DNA of 64,000 bases from JAEUPI01 sp963814435 (GTDB taxonomy: Bacteria > Pseudomonadota > Gammaproteobacteria > Burkholderiales > Burkholderiaceae_C): NCBI GenBank assembly GCA_963814435.1, contig CAWFCV010000028.1, positions 1-64,000 of the forward strand, written 5' to 3'. This document shows, piece by piece, positions 48,280 through 57,722 of the stretch (positions are counted from its first letter, which is position 1; the number at the start of each line of letters is the position of its first letter). The position numbers were made by a program, and so were the translations under genes. The notes below the pieces were generated by a model, which was given only the letters and a program-made list of their open reading frames with translations, was not told where the DNA came from and did no database searches.

Positions 48280-49479
48280 ATGGACATCGCGAATCGACAC
48301 GCCGCCAGACGCGCACGCACGCTGGCCACCCTGGTGGCGCTGGCCGGCTTGACCACGGCGGCGCTGGCCGCCGGACCGAAAAACCCGCCGCCCGAGCTGC
48401 CGGCAGAAAGCCTGGGTACGGCCACGTTGGCGGGCAAGACGAGCGAGCGCGTGTATGTCGGCGACGTGGCGATCGCCCACATTGCCGATGGCCGGCTGCG
48501 GGTGTTCGACGCGCGGGCCGGCAAGCTGCTGGGCATGCTGGCCACCGGCTTTGCCGGCAACTTCGGCTTGAGCGCGAAGTCCGACGAGATCTACGTCGCC
48601 ACCACCTACCACAGCCGCGGCGGCCGCGGCGAGCGTCTGGACTTGCTGGAAGTGTGGGACGCCGACACATTGGGCTTCAAGTACGAGGTGGTGCTGCCGG
48701 CCAAGCGCGCACAGACGCTCAACTACCGCGGCCTGGTACAACCCACCGGCAATGGGCGCTTCGTGCTGGTGCAAAACGCCACGCCTGCCACCTCGATCAC
48801 CGTGGTCGATCTGGCCGAACGCAAAGTGGCAGGCGAGATCGCCACGCCCGGCTGCTGGGGCACCCTGCCCTCGTCGAGCCAGGGTGCACGCTTCGCGATG
48901 CTGTGCGGCGACGGCAAACTGGCCACCATCACGCTGGACGACAAGGGCCAAGTGGCCGACCGACAGTTGAGCGACAAGACGTTCGACCCGGATCAGGATG
49001 CCTGGTTTCACACTGCCGAGCGCATCGGCGACCGCTATTTCTTTCTGTCATTCAAGGGCATGCTGACCGAGCTCGACGTCAGCGGTGCCACGGTGGCGGT
49101 GAAGTCCTCGCGCGCGCTGGTGGGCCCGCAGGACCAGAAGCAAGGCTGGCGCCCCGGTGGCTACCAGGTTTTCGCCGTGCATCCCAGCGGGCGCTGGGCG
49201 GTGGTGGCCATGCACGACAAGGGCCGCGAGGGCTCGCACAAGTCGCCGGCCAAGCAGCTGTGGACCATCGACCTGGCCAGCGGCAAGCGCATCGCGGTCG
49301 CGCCGGGCCTGAACACGGCGTCGATGACGTTCTCGCGCAGCGGCCAACGCCTGCAGGCGCTCGACGGGGTCACCGGGGCGATGCGCGTCTGGGCGTGGAC
49401 CGACGCCGGCAAGCTGAAGCAGATCGCGATGGTCAAGCCCGCCGGCGAAGCCGCGCTGCAGCTCGAATCGCACGACTGA
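48280..49479 (+). CDS. aauB: TTQ amine dehydrogenase heavy chain (aromatic amine dehydrogenase type)
   Basis: This is the periplasmic alpha subunit of a tryptophan tryptophylquinone amine dehydrogenase, a seven-bladed beta-propeller. It has 399 residues and a basic signal peptide ending near ALA-AG. Stretches such as TTYHSRGGRGERLDLLEVWDAD, KRAQTLNYRGL, QNATPATSI and GWRPGGYQVFAVH resemble the aromatic amine dehydrogenase (aralkylamine) heavy chain more than the methylamine enzyme, judged from memory of these families. GGAGGA lies 8 bases before the ATG. The 48102-48279 gap must hold the promoter, but no convincing one is seen. Confidence 0.92.
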   Translation: MDIANRHAARRARTLATLVALAGLTTAALAAGPKNPPPELPAESLGTATLAGKTSERVYVGDVAIAHIADGRLRVFDARAGKLLGMLATGFAGNFGLSAKSDEIYVATTYHSRGGRGERLDLLEVWDADTLGFKYEVVLPAKRAQTLNYRGLVQPTGNGRFVLVQNATPATSITVVDLAERKVAGEIATPGCWGTLPSSSQGARFAMLCGDGKLATITLDDKGQVADRQLSDKTFDPDQDAWFHTAERIGDRYFFLSFKGMLTELDVSGATVAVKSSRALVGPQDQKQGWRPGGYQVFAVHPSGRWAVVAMHDKGREGSHKSPAKQLWTIDLASGKRIAVAPGLNTASMTFSRSGQRLQALDGVTGAMRVWAWTDAGKLKQIAMVKPAGEAALQLESHD

Positions 49480-49491
49480 AAGGATCTGCGC

Positions 49492-50037
49492 GTGTTTGCC
49501 GAAGTCGCCATCGACCCGCTGCCCGTGTGGATCGCGCGCGCCTGCATCGCCACGCTGTTCGCGCAGGCCGCACTCGTCAAGTTCGGCGACCCGGCCTTGC
49601 TCGAGCAGCACACCGCCGCCTACGGTGTGCCCGGCGTGTTGCAGCCGGCCGCCGCACGCGCGCTGCCGGCGATCGAGGGCGTCGCGGCCGCGCTGTTGTT
49701 GACGCCCTGGCATGCGGCCGGTGCGGCGCTCGCGATCACACTGCTGCTCGGCTACGGCGCCGCGATGGCCTGGCACCGCGCACGCGGGCGTGCACTGGAC
49801 TGCGGCTGCGGCGGCGAACCACTGGCCGTGTCGTGGGTATTGGTCGCGCGCAATGCCGCGCTGGCCGTGCTGGCGGCGCTGGCCGGCATGCCCGCGGCCG
49901 CGCGCGCGATGACATGGGCCGACTTCATGGTCGTGGCCGCCAGCGTGCTGCTCAGCACCTTGCTGTACGCCGCGCTGCATCAGGTGTTGCGGCATCGCTC
50001 CGGACTGCAGGCGCAAACCCGATTGAGGAGAACCTGA
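49492..50037 (+). CDS. mauE: methylamine utilization protein MauE
   Basis: MauE is a small membrane protein of the DoxX/MauE fold needed for making or exporting the TTQ small subunit. This one has 181 residues, about four or five hydrophobic helices, and a CGC(G)G pair in ALDCGCGGEPLAVSW typical of the family and thought to act with MauD in disulfide formation. GTG start with AAAGGA upstream; 12 bases after aauB and overlapping mauD by one base. Confidence 0.9.
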   Translation: MFAEVAIDPLPVWIARACIATLFAQAALVKFGDPALLEQHTAAYGVPGVLQPAAARALPAIEGVAAALLLTPWHAAGAALAITLLLGYGAAMAWHRARGRALDCGCGGEPLAVSWVLVARNAALAVLAALAGMPAAARAMTWADFMVVAASVLLSTLLYAALHQVLRHRSGLQAQTRLRRT

Positions 50038-50627
50038 TGGACACGATGACGATTTCCGTCGTGCTGCTGTGGGTGGCGGTGCTGGTGCTTGGTGTGCTGC
50101 TGTGGGCACTGTCGCGCCAGGTCGGCGTGCTGTTCGAACGCGTCGCGCCGATGGGTGCGCTGGTCACCGATGCAGGGCCGGCCATCGGTGCGGCATCGCC
50201 GACCTTCTCGCTGCGCGGTATCCAGTCCGAGACGGTGGAGATCGGCGGCCTCACCGAGCGGCCGACGCTGCTGTTCTTCCTGTCGCCCACCTGCCCGGTG
50301 TGCAAGAAGCTGATCCCGGTCCTCAAGGCGCTGGTGCGCGACGAGCGGCGCGCGCTGCGCGTGGTGCTCGCCAGCGACGGCGAAGCGGCCGAGCACCTGC
50401 GCTTCGTGCACGAGCAGGGCCTGCAGGCACTGCCCTACGTGCTGTCCACCGAGCTCGGCATGGGCTACCGCGTGTCACGCCTGCCGTACGCAGTGTTGCT
50501 GGGCACCACTGGCGTGGTGGCATCCAAGGGCCTGGTCAATTCGCGCGAGCAGCTCGACAGCCTGCTCAATGCGCACGACTTGGGGCAACCGACGATCCAG
50601 CAGTACCTGGGCGGCTCGCCCGCCTGA
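50037..50627 (+). CDS. mauD: methylamine utilization protein MauD (thioredoxin-like)
   Basis: MauD is a membrane-anchored, periplasmic thioredoxin-fold protein required for the six disulfides of the small subunit. The 196-residue protein has an N-terminal anchor (VVLLWVAVLVLGVLLWALS) and the redox motif SPTCPVCK (Cys86, Cys89) in a thioredoxin fold. GAGGAG precedes the ATG. It lies directly before the light-chain gene, as in mau and aau clusters. Confidence 0.93.
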   Translation: MDTMTISVVLLWVAVLVLGVLLWALSRQVGVLFERVAPMGALVTDAGPAIGAASPTFSLRGIQSETVEIGGLTERPTLLFFLSPTCPVCKKLIPVLKALVRDERRALRVVLASDGEAAEHLRFVHEQGLQALPYVLSTELGMGYRVSRLPYAVLLGTTGVVASKGLVNSREQLDSLLNAHDLGQPTIQQYLGGSPA

Positions 50628-50651
50628 ACACCCATTCGCGGAGAACACGCC

Positions 50652-51194
50652 ATGCGCTGGCTACTCGACCTGATCGACCGACATTCCGAACGCGCGGTAC
50701 GCCGCGTCGCGCACCGGCACGGGCGCCGCAGCCTGCTGACCAAGGTGGGCGTGGCCCTGGTGGGCAGCGCGCTGCTGCCGATGCTGCCGTTCGACCGCAG
50801 CGGCCAGTTCATGGGCGCGCAGGCCGCCGGCACCGGCAAGCGCAAGGCCGACTTGGCCGATGATCCGACCAAGTGCGAGTACTGGCGCTACTGCGCCTTC
50901 GACGGCTACCTGTGCACCTGCTGCGGCGGCAGCCTGACGCAATGCCCGCCGGGCACCGAGGCGTCCAAGGTGTCGTGGGTCGGCACCTGCCTGAACCCCA
51001 AGGACGGCCGACAGTACCTGGTGTCGTACAACGACTGCTGCGGCAAGGGCTCGTGCGGCGAGTGTCTGTGCAACAACAACGAGCGCGAGCGACCGGGGTA
51101 CCGACTCGGCGTGCACAACGACATCAACTGGTGCATGGCCAACACCAGCTCGATGTTTCATTGCACCACCTCGATCATCGTTGGCGTGGCATGA
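50652..51194 (+). CDS. aauA: TTQ amine dehydrogenase light chain (aromatic amine dehydrogenase type)
   Basis: The small catalytic subunit carries the TTQ cofactor made from two of its own tryptophans. In this 180-residue protein Trp109 (SWVGTC) and Trp160 (INWCMAN) are 51 apart, as required. The catalytic Asp128 (YNDCCGK), Asp84 and Thr172 are conserved, and the numbering equals that of the aromatic amine dehydrogenase precursor. The many Cys residues form disulfides. The leader has a twin-arginine stretch (GRRSLLTKVGVALVGSALLP), so Tat export is likely. The enzyme turns primary amines into aldehydes and ammonia in the periplasm. Confidence 0.95.
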   Translation: MRWLLDLIDRHSERAVRRVAHRHGRRSLLTKVGVALVGSALLPMLPFDRSGQFMGAQAAGTGKRKADLADDPTKCEYWRYCAFDGYLCTCCGGSLTQCPPGTEASKVSWVGTCLNPKDGRQYLVSYNDCCGKGSCGECLCNNNERERPGYRLGVHNDINWCMANTSSMFHCTTSIIVGVA

Positions 51195-51628
51195 AGCTGC
51201 CGTGCGTCGGCGCGCTGGCACTGCTGTGCGTGCTGCCGCTGGCGCGCGCCGACGGCAAGGCACTGTTCGCGCAACACTGCGCCGCCTGCCACCAGGCCGA
51301 CGGCTCGGGCACGGTCGGGCTGGCGCCGCCGCTCAAGGGCGAGCATTGGGCGCGACTCGGCGCAGACCGAGCCTACCTGCCGACGGTGCTGGTGCATGGT
51401 CTGTCGGGCGCGATCAAGATCGGCAGCCAGAACTTCGTCGGCAGCATGCCACCGTTCGGTGCGCAGCTCGACGACGCCACCCTGGCCGAGATCGCGACCC
51501 ATGTGCGCGCGCTGCAGGGCGCGGCGGACGCGAGCCCCTACACCGCGGCCGACGTCAGAGCCGCCCGCGAACTGCCTGGCAGCCCGCCGCAGTCGCGCCT
51601 GCGCCGCCAACAGCTGCTGGCCGGATGA
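51191..51628 (+). CDS. periplasmic monohaem cytochrome c
   Basis: A 145-residue class I c-type cytochrome with a signal peptide ending near ARA-DG. The haem site is CAACH (Cys30, Cys33, His34) and Met in GSMPPFG is the likely second ligand. It overlaps the light-chain gene by 4 bases (ATGA) and so is probably the electron acceptor, direct or indirect, of the amine dehydrogenase. No amicyanin or azurin gene is present in the cluster. Confidence 0.9.
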   Translation: MKLPCVGALALLCVLPLARADGKALFAQHCAACHQADGSGTVGLAPPLKGEHWARLGADRAYLPTVLVHGLSGAIKIGSQNFVGSMPPFGAQLDDATLAEIATHVRALQGAADASPYTAADVRAARELPGSPPQSRLRRQQLLAG

Positions 51629-52122
51629 CAGGCATGCATGCCATCGCCGCCTTCGCCCTGGCCGCATCGGCCGCCGCGGTGACATCGGCCGCCGCGCAAC
51701 CCATGGTGCTGGGCAGGCAGGTGCCATCGCGGGCCGACGCGCCGGCGGTCGTGGCCGCCGCCAACCCGCGCAGCCTGTACGTGCTGCACTGCGCCGGCTG
51801 CCATGGCGTCGATGGCGCCGGCTCGACCAGTGCGCTGGTGCCGGACATGCGGCAACTCGGCGGTTTCCTGCGCGTACCGGGCGGCCGCGAATTCATCATC
51901 AAGGTGCCCGGCGTGATGGGCTCCGGGTTGAATGATCAACAGGTCGCCGGCGTGACCAACTGGGTGCTCGGCACACTGGCGCCGGCATCGATCCCACCGG
52001 GCCACGCGCCGTTCGATGCAGCCGAGGTGGCGCATGCACGCGCCGCGCCGCTGGTCGACGTGGCCGCTGTGCGCGGCCGGCTGATCGAGCAGGCACGTGC
52101 GATGGGCATTGCCCTGCAGTAA
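51625..52122 (+). CDS. periplasmic monohaem cytochrome c, second copy
   Basis: A 165-residue exported cytochrome with one haem motif CAGCH (Cys56, Cys59, His60); Met in PGVMGSG is a candidate second ligand. It shares 4 bases (ATGA) with the upstream cytochrome gene. It is not a dihaem MauG-type protein. It may relay electrons from the first cytochrome to the terminal oxidase, or act in cofactor maturation. Confidence 0.87.
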   Translation: MTGMHAIAAFALAASAAAVTSAAAQPMVLGRQVPSRADAPAVVAAANPRSLYVLHCAGCHGVDGAGSTSALVPDMRQLGGFLRVPGGREFIIKVPGVMGSGLNDQQVAGVTNWVLGTLAPASIPPGHAPFDAAEVAHARAAPLVDVAAVRGRLIEQARAMGIALQ

Positions 52123-52171
52123 CCACAACCAACTACGGAGCGGCGCCCCTCGGCGCTGGATGGAGAGCGAA

Positions 52172-53533
52172 ATGACGACAACATTGAAGGTCATCACCGC
52201 GGCGATCGCCGTACTGTTCGGCACCAGCGCGACGCCGGCCGTCACCGAGGCGCAAGCCCAGGCGCTGGGCCAATCGCTGACACCGATGGGCGCCGAGCGC
52301 GGCGCCAACAAGGATGGCTCGATTCCGGCGTGGACGGGCGGCGATACCAAGGCGCCCGGCAACTGGAAGCCGGGCCAGGCGCGGCCTGACCCCTACGCCG
52401 GCGACAAGCCGCTGTTCACGATCACGGCGAGCAACGCCGAGCAGTACAAGGACCGACTGAGCGAGGGCCAGCTCGCGATGCTCAAGCAGCTCAAGGGCTA
52501 CAGGATGGACGTGTATCCGACGCGCCGCACGTGCGGCTACCCGGAGGCGGTGTATGCCAACACGCGCAAGAACGCCACGGGCGCCAAGCTGGCGGCCAAC
52601 GGCTTCGACCTCGGCGCGGCAGTCACTGGCGGCGTGCCGTTTCCGATCCCGGCCAATGGCGCCGAGGCGATGTGGAACTACAAGATGCACTGGGTCGGCG
52701 AGGGCCGAATCGAGCGCTACTCCACCGTGTTCTCGCAGCCGGGTGACGGCAAGTTCGTGCCGCTGGTACAGGACCAGTGGACCGCCACGCCGCTGGGCGA
52801 CCTCTCCGGCAAATCGATCGGCGCGGACGACCAGGAGTGGCTGGTGCTCAACGAAGTGGTCACGCCGGCCGCGCGCACCGGCGAAATCATCCTGATCCAC
52901 TACTACCTGGCCAAGGACAACGACGCCTGGCTGTACTTCCCCGGCCAGCGCCGCGTGCGCCGCGCGCCCACCTTCGCGTACGACAACCCGGTACCGGGCT
53001 ACGAGAACTTGCTCGCGGTGGACCAGTATCCGATGTTCGGCGGCCGCCTCGACCGCTACGACTGGAAGCTGGCGGGCAAGCAGGAATTGATCATTCCGTA
53101 CAACACCTACCGCTTCAACAACCAGGACGCCAAGCTGGCCGACATCTTCGGCGCCGACTCGCCCAAGCGCGAGCTGATCCGCTACGAGGCGCACCGCGTG
53201 TGGAAGGTCGAGGCCACCGTCAAGCCAGGCCAGCGCCACCAGTTTCCCAAGCGCGTGATCTACCTCGACGAGGACTCCTGGATGATGGTCGCGGTCGACA
53301 ACTACGACGCGCAAGGCAAGGTCTGGCGCACGCAGGAGAGTTACCCGTACGTGGCCTGGGAGCTGCCGGCCTGTGTGTACCAGGGCTACATCGTCTACGA
53401 CCTGAACGTCGGCCGCTATATGGCGGACAACCAGCCGCAGGAGGGCAAGGTCGACTGGCTCGCCGGCAAGGAAGGCCGCATCGACATCAAGAAGTTCAAT
53501 CCGGACGAGCTGCGCCGTGCCGGCGCGCGTTGA
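52172..53533 (+). CDS. DUF1329 family periplasmic/outer-membrane protein
   Basis: A 453-residue protein with a signal peptide and the DUF1329 (LolA/LppX-like fold) pattern: TPMGAERGANKDGSIPAWTGG near the start, then NYKMHWVGEGRIERYSTVFS and DNDAWLYFPGQRRVRRAPTFAYDNP. DUF1329 genes nearly always travel with DUF1302 and an MMPL transporter, in clusters for hydrophobic or aromatic compounds; the function is unproved. The ATG at 52172 has GGAGAG upstream. Confidence 0.9.
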   Translation: MTTTLKVITAAIAVLFGTSATPAVTEAQAQALGQSLTPMGAERGANKDGSIPAWTGGDTKAPGNWKPGQARPDPYAGDKPLFTITASNAEQYKDRLSEGQLAMLKQLKGYRMDVYPTRRTCGYPEAVYANTRKNATGAKLAANGFDLGAAVTGGVPFPIPANGAEAMWNYKMHWVGEGRIERYSTVFSQPGDGKFVPLVQDQWTATPLGDLSGKSIGADDQEWLVLNEVVTPAARTGEIILIHYYLAKDNDAWLYFPGQRRVRRAPTFAYDNPVPGYENLLAVDQYPMFGGRLDRYDWKLAGKQELIIPYNTYRFNNQDAKLADIFGADSPKRELIRYEAHRVWKVEATVKPGQRHQFPKRVIYLDEDSWMMVAVDNYDAQGKVWRTQESYPYVAWELPACVYQGYIVYDLNVGRYMADNQPQEGKVDWLAGKEGRIDIKKFNPDELRRAGAR

Positions 53534-53549
53534 TCGAGGGGAACGCAAC

Positions 53550-55314
53550 ATGAAGAACCACATTGCCCGCACCCCCATCGCCGCCGCGGCCGCGGCCTGC
53601 ATGCTGCTGGCCGCCGTACCGGCGCATGCCGTGCGCACGACCACCGACAGCGGCGCCGAGATCGATTTCAGCTCGACGATCTCGTTCGGACTGCAATGGC
53701 GCGCATCCAAGCGCTCGCCGACCACGATCGGCAACGACAACGGCGGCTCGGTTCCCACCAGCGCGGCGCTCGGGTCGCAGATCAATGGGCCGGGCAACGA
53801 CGCTGCGGCCAACCCGGACTTCAACTTCCTCAACGGCGACGACGGCAACCTCAACTACAACCGCGGCGACCTCGTCTCGGCGGCGCTGAAGGGCACGCAC
53901 GAATTCGGCCTGAAGACACCCGACGGCTGGCGCGCCCTGGCGCGCGGCACCTGGGTCGGCGATGCGCGCGCCGGCCATACGCGGCGCACGGAGCTCTCCG
54001 ACGATGCCAAGGACATCGCGGTGCGCAATTTCACGATGCTCGACGCCTGGGTGTCGAAGGACTTCGAAGCTCGGTGACCGCAACAGCACGGTGCGGCTGG
54101 GCAACCAGGTGATCTCATGGGGCGAGGACATCTTCATCATCGGCGGCATCAACCAGATCAACGCCTTCGATCTGCGCAAGCTGCACACGCCGGGCACGCA
54201 GGTCAAGGAAATCCTGCGTCCGGCGCCGATGCTGTCGATCAACACCGGCCTGACCGACGCGCTCAGCGCCGAGGCCTACTACCAGTTCAAGTGGAATGCG
54301 TTCCGCTTCGATCCGGTGGGCACGTTCTTCTCCGGCGCCGACGTGGTGGGTGCCGGCCAACGGCCGGCGTTCATTCCCAGTTCGCTGCTTGGCGCGCCGC
54401 CGGGCACCTTTGGCGACCGTGGCGCGGGCATCCAGAACGGAACCAACGTCGTGCCGTTCGAGGCCGATCGCTTGCCGCCCAAAGGCCAGCAGTTCGGACT
54501 GGCGATGCGCATCAAGCCCAAGGGGCAGGATGCCGAATTCGCGCTGTACTACGAGCGCTACCACGACAAGCTGCCGTTCACGACGCTGTTTACCGATCCC
54601 GCGTACGGCGCTTTCAATGTCGCCACGATCGGCTACTACAACGAGTACGGCAAAGACAAGGACCTGTTCGGCGCCTCGTTCAACACCAAAGTCGGCCCGG
54701 TGGCCGTGGGCGGTGAGCTGTCGTACCGCCCGCGCGACTCGGTGGCCATCGACGGCAGCGTGCCGCTGGCGGGGCCTTACAGCGTCTTCGGCGACGGTTT
54801 CGGCACGCGCCGCGTGACCGTCCGCGGCTACGTCGAGGAGAAGAAGTATCAGGCCCACCTCACCGCGCTGTACTTTACCGAGGTCAACTCTCCGTTGGGC
54901 GCGCTGGTCAAGGCGTTGGGCGCTGCCGAGGGAACGCTGCTGGCCGAGGTGGCCGTCACGCACTACCCCGACCTGAAGCTCGGCACGATCCCCTACCTGA
55001 TCTTCCCGTCCTACGCGTCGCCGACCAAGACCTCGTGGGGCTACGCGGCGGAGTTCGACCTGTCGTACCCGCACGTCTGGGGTACGGAATGGAACCTGAC
55101 CCAGGTGACGGTCTTCACGCACGACGTCGGCGGCATCTCGCCGAACACGCTGCCGTTCGTGAAAGGCCGCAAGTCGCTCTTCCTCGGTCTGAACTTCGAC
55201 AACAGCTCGGTGTGGAAGGTGCAGGCGGGCTACACCGCGTTCTTCGGCGGCGGCCTGAACAACATCGTGCGCGACCGCGACAACCTCGCGGTCAGCATGT
55301 CGTACAACTTCTGA
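53550..55314 (+). CDS. DUF1302 family outer-membrane protein, one frameshift
   Basis: A DUF1302 protein, probably an outer-membrane beta-barrel. It has a signal peptide (MLLAAVPAHA), a soluble N-terminal part (FNFLNGDDGNLNYNRGDLVS) and a barrel-like remainder ending in AVSMSYNF. The first frame stops at 54077; the conserved VRLGNQVISWGEDIFIIGGINQINAFDLRK continues in another frame, so an indel sits near 54070. It pairs with the DUF1329 gene 16 bases upstream and is thought to handle hydrophobic substrates across the outer membrane. Confidence 0.87.
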
Positions 55315-55354
55315 GCGCACCGATGCCGGGGCCGCGGCCCCGCTGCCCACCTCC

Positions 55355-57715
55355 ATGCTGGCCCGCTTCGTCCAGGCCGTCGAGCGACTGATCTTCGGCC
55401 ACCGCGTCGCGGTGCTGGTCGTGCTCGCGGTCGTGACGGCTTTGGCCGCGGTGTCGGCCGCGCGGCTGCACATGACGGCGGGTTTCGGCAAGCAGCTGCC
55501 GCTGGGCCACGAGTACACCGAGACCTTCGTCAAGTACCGCGACGTGCTGTTCGGTGCCAACCGGCTGATCGTCGTGGTGCACGCGCGCCAGGGCGACATC
55601 TGGCGGCCCGAGACGCTGAAGAAACTCAACGAGGTGACGCAGGCGCTGCTGTACCTGCAGGGCGTGGACCGGCGCTCGGTCACTTCGCTGTGGACGCCGA
55701 ACACGCGCGTGATGCAGGTCACCGAGGAGGGCTACGAGGCGCGCGACGTGATCGGCGGCGACATCACGCCGGAGAAACTCGACGCCGCGACCGTCGCGAA
55801 GATCCGCGACAACGTGATCCAGGGTGGCTACGTCGGTTCGCTGGTGGCCAGCGACTTCAGCGGCGCGATGGTCACCGCCGACCTGCTCGATGCCGACCCG
55901 CGCAGCAAGGCACCCACCGACTACATCGCGCTCGGGCCGCAGATCGAGCAGGCACTGCGTACGAAGTTCGAGGACACCGGGCATGAGATCCGCATCATCG
56001 GCTTCGCCAAGCAAATCAGCGACATCGCCGAAGGCGCGCAGGGCGTGGTCGTCTTCTTCGCGTTGGCCTTCGTCCTCACCGCGCTGGCGGTGTGGTGGTA
56101 CTGCCGTTCGTGGGCCTTCACCGCGGCGGCGCTGAGTTGCTCGCTCGTCTCGCTGGTCTGGCAGTTCGCCACGCTGCACCTGCTCGGCTACGGGCTTGAC
56201 CCGCTGGCGATCCTGGTGCCGTTCCTGGTGTTCGCCATCGGCGTGTCGCACGGCGTGCAGCAGATCAACACCATCGTGCGCGAGATCGGCGCCGGCCACT
56301 CGTCGCTCGAGGCTGCCCGCCACAGCTTCGGTGCGCTGCTGGTGCCCGGCACGATGGCGCTGGTCACGGCTTTCGTCGGCTTCGCCACGCTGCTGCTGAT
56401 CCCGATCCCGATGATCCGTGAGCTGGCGATCACCGCCTCACTCGGCGTGGCCTACAAGATCGTCACCAACCTGATCATGCTGCCGGTGGTGGCCTCGTAC
56501 GTGCGGCTGCCCGCCGGCTACGCGCAGCGCATGCATGGCATCCGCGAAAAACGTGCGCTGGTCGTTGTCGCGCTGGCGCGCCTGGCCGAACCCGGGCCGG
56601 CGCGCGCGGTGGTGGCGGTGGGCGCGGTGCTGTTCGCCCTGGCGCTGTGGGGCGCGCGCGATCGTCACGTGGGCTACGTGCAGCCCGGCGCGCCCGAGCT
56701 GCGCGACAGCGCGCGCTACAACCGCGACGCGGTGGCCATTGCCGAGAAGTTCGCGGTCGGCCTGGATGTGCTGACCGTGGTGCACGAGACCGCGCCCGAC
56801 AGCTGCTACGAGTACGCCAAGATGGTCTATATCGACGAGCTGGCGTGGGAGCTCGCCAACACCGATGGCGTGATCGGCACCGCGTCGCTGCCGGCGCTGG
56901 TCAAGCTCGGCGCCGCGGGCTTCAACGAGGGCAACCCCAAGTGGGGCGACATGCCGCGCGACAAGCGCTCGATGGCCAGCTTCATCGGCCTGGTCGGCGA
57001 GGGCTCGGGCCTGTACGATCCGCGCTGCACCGTGCTGCCGATCCATGTCTACCTGGCCGACCACAAGGCCGAGACGATCAAGCGCTCGATCGCGGTGGTC
57101 AAGCGCTACCGCGCCGAGAACCAGCTTGACGGCGTGACGGTGCGGCTGGCCAGCGGCAACGCCGGCGTGCAGGCCGCCACCAACGAGGTGCTCGAGGCCA
57201 CCGAGCTGCCGATGATGCTCTACGTCTACGCCACCATCGTGGCGTTGGTGTTCCTCACCTACCGCGACTGGCGCGCGGTGGTGGCCTGCTGCCTGCCGCT
57301 GACGCTGGCCACCTTCATCGGCTACTGGTTCATGAAGGTGCTGGGCATCGGCCTCACGGTGGCCACGCTGCCGGTGATGGTGCTGGCCGTGGGCATCGGC
57401 GTGGACTATGCGTTCTACATCTACAACCGACTGCAGCTGTACCTGGCCGATGGGCTGGCCATCGTGCCGGCCTTCCGCCGGGCGTTGTCGGAGACCGGCA
57501 TCGCCACGGTGTTCACGGCGATCACCCTGTCGGTGGGTGTGGCGACCTGGGTCTTCTCGCCTTTGAAGTTCCAGGCCGACATGGGTTTGCTGCTGGCCTT
57601 CATGTTCATGCTCAACATGCTGATGGCCATCACCGTGTTGCCCGCACTGGCCGTCACCATCGACACCTGGCTGCCGCGCCGGCGCCCCGTGCATCGCCCG
57701 TTCATGGTGCACTGA
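55355..57715 (+). CDS. MMPL/RND family efflux-type transporter
   Basis: A 786-residue RND-superfamily protein of the HAE3/MMPL type: two halves, each with one helix, a periplasmic loop and five more helices. The GVDYAFYIYNRL motif (middle of TM4-like region in the second half) carries the proton-relay Asp, and the first half has IGVSHGVQQINT. It follows the DUF1302 gene by 40 bases. With DUF1329, DUF1302 and the YCF48 protein it should form an envelope-spanning unit, but substrate and direction are unknown. Confidence 0.9.
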   Translation: MLARFVQAVERLIFGHRVAVLVVLAVVTALAAVSAARLHMTAGFGKQLPLGHEYTETFVKYRDVLFGANRLIVVVHARQGDIWRPETLKKLNEVTQALLYLQGVDRRSVTSLWTPNTRVMQVTEEGYEARDVIGGDITPEKLDAATVAKIRDNVIQGGYVGSLVASDFSGAMVTADLLDADPRSKAPTDYIALGPQIEQALRTKFEDTGHEIRIIGFAKQISDIAEGAQGVVVFFALAFVLTALAVWWYCRSWAFTAAALSCSLVSLVWQFATLHLLGYGLDPLAILVPFLVFAIGVSHGVQQINTIVREIGAGHSSLEAARHSFGALLVPGTMALVTAFVGFATLLLIPIPMIRELAITASLGVAYKIVTNLIMLPVVASYVRLPAGYAQRMHGIREKRALVVVALARLAEPGPARAVVAVGAVLFALALWGARDRHVGYVQPGAPELRDSARYNRDAVAIAEKFAVGLDVLTVVHETAPDSCYEYAKMVYIDELAWELANTDGVIGTASLPALVKLGAAGFNEGNPKWGDMPRDKRSMASFIGLVGEGSGLYDPRCTVLPIHVYLADHKAETIKRSIAVVKRYRAENQLDGVTVRLASGNAGVQAATNEVLEATELPMMLYVYATIVALVFLTYRDWRAVVACCLPLTLATFIGYWFMKVLGIGLTVATLPVMVLAVGIGVDYAFYIYNRLQLYLADGLAIVPAFRRALSETGIATVFTAITLSVGVATWVFSPLKFQADMGLLLAFMFMLNMLMAITVLPALAVTIDTWLPRRRPVHRPFMVH

Positions 57716-57722
57716 GGTGCCG

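Noticed and set aside
52133..55722. Two long minus-strand frames opposite DUF1329 and DUF1302
   Set aside because: The plus-strand proteins have signal peptides and family motifs; the minus-strand frames have none.
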